A DNA stretch of 18,304 nucleotides. Origin: Bacteroidota bacterium (GTDB taxonomy: Bacteria > Bacteroidota > Ignavibacteria > Ignavibacteriales > Ignavibacteriaceae). Positions 14,937 through 18,304 of this stretch are shown piece by piece. Numbering within the stretch: position 1 is the first letter of the stretch; the number at the start of each line of letters is the position of its first letter. The notes below the pieces were generated by a model. The model ran no database searches. It was given only the letters and a program-made list of their open reading frames with translations, and had not been told where the DNA came from. The stretch covers positions 1-18,304 of the forward strand of contig JAJYSI010000014.1 in NCBI GenBank assembly GCA_021793635.1. The letters run 5' to 3'. The position numbers were made by a program, and so were the translations under genes.

Positions 14937-15557
14937 TTACTTCTTTATTAATTCAACATAGGAATTAATGGAGCCTGGAACAGCTCCTTTAACTAAAATT
15001 AAATTTTGTTCGAGCAAAATTTTAATAACTTTTAAGTTGGAAACGGTTACATTTTCATAACCCATTCTCCCTGCCATTCGCTGACCTTTGAATACCCTCG
15101 AAGGATATGAGCTAGCACCAATCGATCCAGGAGCTCTCAAACGATCACTTTGTCCGTGTGTTGTACCACCAACTCCACCGAAGCCATGACGCCTCATAAC
15201 ACCTTGGAAACCTTTTCCCTTGCTTTTACCTTTAACTTTAATTTTTTCGCCTTCAGCGAATAAATCAACTTTAATTTCATCACCAATTTTAAATTCTGCG
15301 CCGGCAAATTTAAATTCTTTCAAGACTTTACTCGGAGTAAGGTTGTTTTTTTTGAATTGTCCGCTTAAAGGCTTCGTAATATTCTTTTCTTTTCTTTCGC
15401 CAAACCCGAGCTGCAGGGCTTCATAACCATCTTTTTCTTTCGTGCGGATGGCAACAACCTTGCAAGGACCAGCTTGTATAACTGTAACAGGTACAATTTC
15501 GCCCTCAGCATTAAAAACTGTTGACATTCCAATTTTCTTTCCTATAATACCAGACAT
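14937..15557 (-). CDS. rplC: 50S ribosomal protein L3 (uL3)
   Basis: Assembly-initiating protein of the large subunit whose loop reaches the peptidyl transferase centre. From the chosen start it has 206 residues, beginning MSGIIGKKIGM. Typical motifs follow: VTVIQAGPCKVVAIRT, then KGKGFQGVMRRHGFGG and the loop GGTTHGQSDRLRAPGSIG. Two starts are possible. An ATG at 15573-15575 overlaps the rpsJ stop (TAATG) and adds six residues (MNLGAK). The ATG at 15555-15557 has GGGAG 5 nt upstream and gives the conserved family N-terminus. I prefer the second. It lies 17 nt after rpsJ. Confidence 0.96.
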   Translation of the reverse strand: MSGIIGKKIGMSTVFNAEGEIVPVTVIQAGPCKVVAIRTKEKDGYEALQLGFGERKEKNITKPLSGQFKKNNLTPSKVLKEFKFAGAEFKIGDEIKVDLFAEGEKIKVKGKSKGKGFQGVMRRHGFGGVGGTTHGQSDRLRAPGSIGASSYPSRVFKGQRMAGRMGYENVTVSNLKVIKILLEQNLILVKGAVPGSINSYVELIKK

Positions 15558-15562
15558 CTTGG

Positions 15563-15567
15563 CTCCC
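15563..15567 (-). promoter_or_regulatory. Shine-Dalgarno sequence that decides the rplC start
   Basis: GGGAG on the minus strand lies 5 nt before the ATG at 15555-15557. The earlier ATG at 15573-15575 has no comparable site. Confidence 0.7.
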
Positions 15568-15574
15568 AAATTCA

Positions 15575-15883
15575 TTAAAGCTTAATCTCAATATCTACAC
15601 CCGCCGGTATATCTAATTTACTTAGAGAATCGACGGTTTTATTATTTGAATTATGTATATCAATTATCCTTTTGTGCGCTCTTGTTTCAAATTGTTCGCG
15701 TGATTTTTTGTCTACGTGAGGCGATCTTAAAACAGTGTAGACAGTTCTTCTTGTCGGAAGCGGTATCGGCCCAGAAACAACAGCGCCTGTGCTTCTAACA
15801 GTTTTAATTATTTTTTCGGTAGACTTGTCTATCAAAATATGATCGTATGATTTTAATTTAATTCTAATCTTTTGACCTGGCAC
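15575..15883 (-). CDS. rpsJ: 30S ribosomal protein S10 (uS10), GTG start
   Basis: Head protein of the small subunit; in other bacteria it also works with NusB in transcription antitermination. It has 102 residues, the exact family length. Typical motifs are [59 protein letters not shown] in consecutive pieces, and the [13 protein letters not shown] end. The start is GTG (15881-15883) with AAGGAG 7 nt upstream. It follows tuf by 68 nt, across a strong hairpin, and is the first gene of the S10 segment. Confidence 0.98.
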   Translation of the reverse strand: MPGQKIRIKLKSYDHILIDKSTEKIIKTVRSTGAVVSGPIPLPTRRTVYTVLRSPHVDKKSREQFETRAHKRIIDIHNSNNKTVDSLSKLDIPAGVDIEIKL

Positions 15884-15890
15884 TTAAGAA

Positions 15891-15896
15891 CTCCTT
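15891..15896 (-). promoter_or_regulatory. Shine-Dalgarno sequence that fixes the rpsJ GTG start
   Basis: AAGGAG on the minus strand lies 7 nt before the GTG at 15881-15883. Confidence 0.8.
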
Positions 15897-15912
15897 ATAA
15901 TTATTAGACACG

Positions 15913-15934
15913 AAAAGGGAGCTTCTGCTCCCTT
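15913..15934 (-). terminator. Strong hairpin between tuf and rpsJ, weak terminator or attenuator
   Basis: A perfect 8-bp GC-containing stem (AAGGGAGC at 15927-15934 with GCTCCCTT at 15915-15922 on the minus strand) closes a 4-nt AGAA loop. The run of T after it is only four long (two of them in the stem) and is then broken by CG. It could be a partial terminator that sets the ratio of str to S10 transcripts, an RNA processing or stability element protecting the tuf 3' end, or both. It begins 17 nt after the tuf stop. Confidence 0.55.
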
Positions 15935-15951
15935 CACGGTTTCAATAAATT

Positions 15952-17157
15952 TTATTCTAATATTTTTGTAACTATTCCGGCGCCTACTGTTCTTCCGCCT
16001 TCACGAATTGCAAAACGCAATCCTTCTTCCATCGCTATTTCGCCGATTAATTCAACTGAAAGATTTACTTTATCACCCGGCATAACCATCTCGGTTCCGG
16101 AAGGAAGAGTAGCAACACCAGTAACATCAGTAGTTCTAAAATAAAATTGAGGTCTATATCCATTAAAGAAAGGAGTATGACGACCACCTTCATCTTTAGA
16201 AAGGATATAAACTTCACCTTCAAATTTTTTATGAGGGGTAATTGAACCTGTTTTTGCAAGAACCATTCCTCGTTCAATTTCATTCTTGTCAACACCTCTT
16301 AAAAGAATCCCAGCATTGTCTCCAGCCATAGCTGAATCGAGTTCTTTTCTAAACATTTCAATACCGGTTACAACAGTTTTCTTATGAAGACCTAATCCGA
16401 TGAGTTCAACCTCTTCCTGAATTTTAACCTGACCTCTTTCAACTCTTCCAGTAGCCACAGTACCACGACCGGTAATTGAGAAAACGTCCTCGACAGGCAT
16501 TAGAAATGGTTTATCGGTATCTCTTTTAGGTATCGGAATATAACTATCTACCGCATCCATAAGTTCCCAGATGCAGGTATATCTTGGATCATCGACAGGT
16601 GCATTACTTGAACCAGCTTCCAAGGCCTTTAAAGCAGAACCCTTAATAATAGGGATTTCATCGCCAGGGAATTCATAATAATTTAATAAGTCTCTTAATT
16701 CAACTTCAACAAGCTCAATTAATTCCGGATCATCAACCATATCAATTTTATTCATAAAAACAACAATTTTGGGAACACCTACTTGACGAGCAAGAAGAAT
16801 ATGCTCTCTTGTTTGGGGCATTGGACCATCTGTTGCAGCTACCACAAGAATTGCACCATCCATTTGAGCCGCACCGGTTATCATGTTTTTAACATAATCT
16901 GCGTGCCCAGGACAATCAACGTGAGCATAATGTCTCTTTGCTGTTGAATATTCAACGTGAGCAGTTGCAATAGTAATACCTCGTTCTCTTTCTTCCGGAG
17001 CATTATCGATACTATCAAAAGTTCTAATTTCAGATAAGCCCTTCCGAGCGAGAGCCATAGTGATGGCAGCCGTCAAAGTAGTTTTGCCATGATCTACGTG
17101 ACCGATTGTACCTACGTTAACGTGAGGTTTACTTCTATCAAATTTTTCTTTTGCCAT
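15952..17157 (-). CDS. tuf: Translation elongation factor Tu
   Basis: Delivers aminoacyl-tRNA to the ribosomal A site as a GTP complex. It has 401 residues. The G domain shows GHVDHGKT (19-26), the switch I region with [17 protein letters not shown] (81-85, with the catalytic His85), NKID (136-139; most bacteria have NKCD) and GSAL (173-176). Domains II and III follow, with [15 protein letters not shown] and the [24 protein letters not shown] stretch that binds tRNA. A short insert after GSAL, with [17 protein letters not shown], is like that of several bacterial groups. The start is ATG with AAGGAG 7 nt upstream. It lies 41 nt after fusA, as in the standard str operon. Confidence 0.98.
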   Translation of the reverse strand: MAKEKFDRSKPHVNVGTIGHVDHGKTTLTAAITMALARKGLSEIRTFDSIDNAPEERERGITIATAHVEYSTAKRHYAHVDCPGHADYVKNMITGAAQMDGAILVVAATDGPMPQTREHILLARQVGVPKIVVFMNKIDMVDDPELIELVEVELRDLLNYYEFPGDEIPIIKGSALKALEAGSSNAPVDDPRYTCIWELMDAVDSYIPIPKRDTDKPFLMPVEDVFSITGRGTVATGRVERGQVKIQEEVELIGLGLHKKTVVTGIEMFRKELDSAMAGDNAGILLRGVDKNEIERGMVLAKTGSITPHKKFEGEVYILSKDEGGRHTPFFNGYRPQFYFRTTDVTGVATLPSGTEMVMPGDKVNLSVELIGEIAMEEGLRFAIREGGRTVGAGIVTKILE

Positions 17158-17198
17158 CTAAATTCTCCTTAATTTTTCTTATTAAATATTAATCTTTG

Positions 17199-18304
17199 CT
17201 ATGTAGTTATTGCTGATTTTTTTCCTAATGATTTTTCGGCTATCTCTTCCGCTATACTCTTAGGGACTTCATGGTAATGAGCAAACTGCATTGTATATAT
17301 TGCCCGACCCTGAGTCATTGATCTCAAGACAGTAGCATATCCGAACATTTCTGAAAGCGGAACTATCGATTTAATTACCTGAGCATCTTTTCTTGCCGAA
17401 AAACCTTCAATTTTGCCTCGACGGGAATTTAGATCACCCATAACATCGCCTAAATATTCTTCCGGCGTAACAACTTCCACATCCATGATAGGTTCAAGAA
17501 GAACTGGTTTTGCTTTTTTTGCTCCCTCTTTAAATGCAATTGATCCGGCTACCTTAAAAGATAATTCATCAGAATCAACATCATGATAAGAGCCATCATA
17601 AATTTTTGCTTTAATGTCTACGACAGGAAAACCAGCAACAACGCCGTTTCTCATTGCTTCCTGAATACCCTGGGATACTGCCGGAACATATTCTTTAGGA
17701 ACTACTCCGCCAACAATTCCATTGATAAATTCATATCCTTTGCCGGGTTCATTTGGACCAAGTTCAATCCAGACGTGACCATATTTGCCGCGCCCTCCGG
17801 ATTGTTTAATGAACTTACCTTCAGAATCTACTGTCTGCGTTATTGTTTCCCTGTAGGCAACTTGCGGTTTGCCAACATTTGCCTCAACCTTAAATTCACG
17901 CTTCATTCTGTCAACAAGAATTTCAAGATGAAGCTCACCCATTCCGCTAATAAGAGTCTGACCCGTTTCTTCATCAACTTTTATTTTGAAGGTAGGATCT
18001 TCATCGGATAATTTAACAAGTGATTCAGATAATTTATCCTGATCGGCTTTTGTCTTGGGTTCGATAGCAATCTGTATAACCGGTTCAGGAAATATTATTT
18101 TTTCCAACATGACTGGGTCTTCTTCAGAGCAAAGTGTATCTCCGGTTTTTGTAAATTTCAAACCCACGGCAGCTGCAATATCACCGCACTGTACTTCATC
18201 AATTTCTTCCCTGTGATTTGCATGCATCTGAAGCAATCGGCTAATTCTTTCTTTCTTACCACTTACAGCATTATATATGTAAGATCCAGAATGTAGAGTA
18301 GATC
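17199..18304 (-). CDS. fusA: Translation elongation factor G, C-terminal part (5' end outside the window)
   Basis: EF-G drives translocation of tRNA and mRNA using GTP. About 367 codons lie in the window, roughly the second half of a protein near 690-700 residues; the G domain is missing because the gene begins beyond 18304. The reading frame stays open to the window edge: translation of 18237-18302 gives [20 protein letters not shown] and then [13 protein letters not shown], typical of the end of domain II, so the TTG at 18236 is not a start. Domains III, IV and V follow, with [38 protein letters not shown], the domain [15 protein letters not shown], and [20 protein letters not shown]. The stop is TAG (17199-17201), 41 nt before tuf. 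Confidence 0.98.
   Translation of the reverse strand, partial: STLHSGSYIYNAVSGKKERISRLLQMHANHREEIDEVQCGDIAAAVGLKFTKTGDTLCSEEDPVMLEKIIFPEPVIQIAIEPKTKADQDKLSESLVKLSDEDPTFKIKVDEETGQTLISGMGELHLEILVDRMKREFKVEANVGKPQVAYRETITQTVDSEGKFIKQSGGRGKYGHVWIELGPNEPGKGYEFINGIVGGVVPKEYVPAVSQGIQEAMRNGVVAGFPVVDIKAKIYDGSYHDVDSDELSFKVAGSIAFKEGAKKAKPVLLEPIMDVEVVTPEEYLGDVMGDLNSRRGKIEGFSARKDAQVIKSIVPLSEMFGYATVLRSMTQGRAIYTMQFAHYHEVPKSIAEEIAEKSLGKKSAITT

Noticed and set aside
15558..15575. Upstream ATG for rplC overlapping the rpsJ stop (TAATG), adding MNLGAK
   Set aside because: The later ATG at 15555-15557 has GGGAG 5 nt upstream and gives the conserved L3 N-terminus. The upstream start remains possible through coupling.
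17583..18011. Plus-strand open frame of 142 codons opposite fusA
   Set aside because: It is antisense to conserved EF-G domains III-IV, has an odd Phe/Asn-rich composition and no plausible start context.
1..18304. CRISPR arrays, insertion sequences, integrase sites, defence or biosynthetic genes
   Set aside because: I saw no repeat-spacer pattern, transposase, terminal inverted repeats or unknown gene cluster. Apart from the edge fragment, every strong frame is a core translation, transcription or secretion gene. No direct repeat pointing to integration at the tRNA-Gln gene was noticed by eye.

Overview
The window is one long block of translation-machinery genes, all on the minus strand, so transcription runs from position 18304 towards position 1. 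It holds the joined str-S10-spc-alpha ribosomal protein super-operon: the 3' two thirds of fusA, then tuf, rpsJ-rplC-rplD-rplW-rplB-rpsS-rplV-rpsC-rplP-rpmC-rpsQ, rplN-rplX-rplE-rpsN-rpsH-rplF-rplR, a tRNA-Gln gene, rpsE-rpmD-rplO-secY-map-infA-rpmJ, rpsM-rpsK-rpsD-rpoA-rplQ. After an intrinsic terminator come the GTPase gene engB (ysxC/yihA) and the 5' end of an unrecognised two-helix membrane protein that leaves the window at position 1.

The organism is a bacterium with AT-rich DNA. The EF-Tu, L17, S19 and SecY sequences, the zinc-free S14 and the secY-map-infA-rpmJ-rpsM-rpsK-rpsD-rpoA-rplQ order suggest the Bacteroidota/Chlorobi/Ignavibacteria (FCB) group. Many genes have clear Shine-Dalgarno sequences (AAGGAG, GGAGG), which is unlike typical Bacteroidota, so an Ignavibacteria-like lineage is my best guess. 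This placement is an inference from memory of these families, not a search result.

The products act together: EF-G and EF-Tu drive elongation; the S- and L-proteins build both ribosomal subunits; IF-1 starts translation; methionine aminopeptidase trims nascent chains; SecY exports them; RpoA links to RNA polymerase; EngB is a ribosome-assembly GTPase. Gaps between genes are mostly 1 to 40 nt. The larger ones are tuf-rpsJ (68 nt, with a strong hairpin), rplR-rpsE (156 nt, containing the tRNA), rplQ-engB (65 nt, terminator) and engB-membrane protein (94 nt).

Most of the window is ordinary core genome. The most unusual points are the tRNA-Gln gene inserted between rplR and rpsE, a terminator whose U-tract ends three bases before the engB start codon, a lysine-rich N-terminal extension on L5, and five TTG starts among the ribosomal protein genes. 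I found no mobile element, CRISPR array, defence system or biosynthetic cluster.
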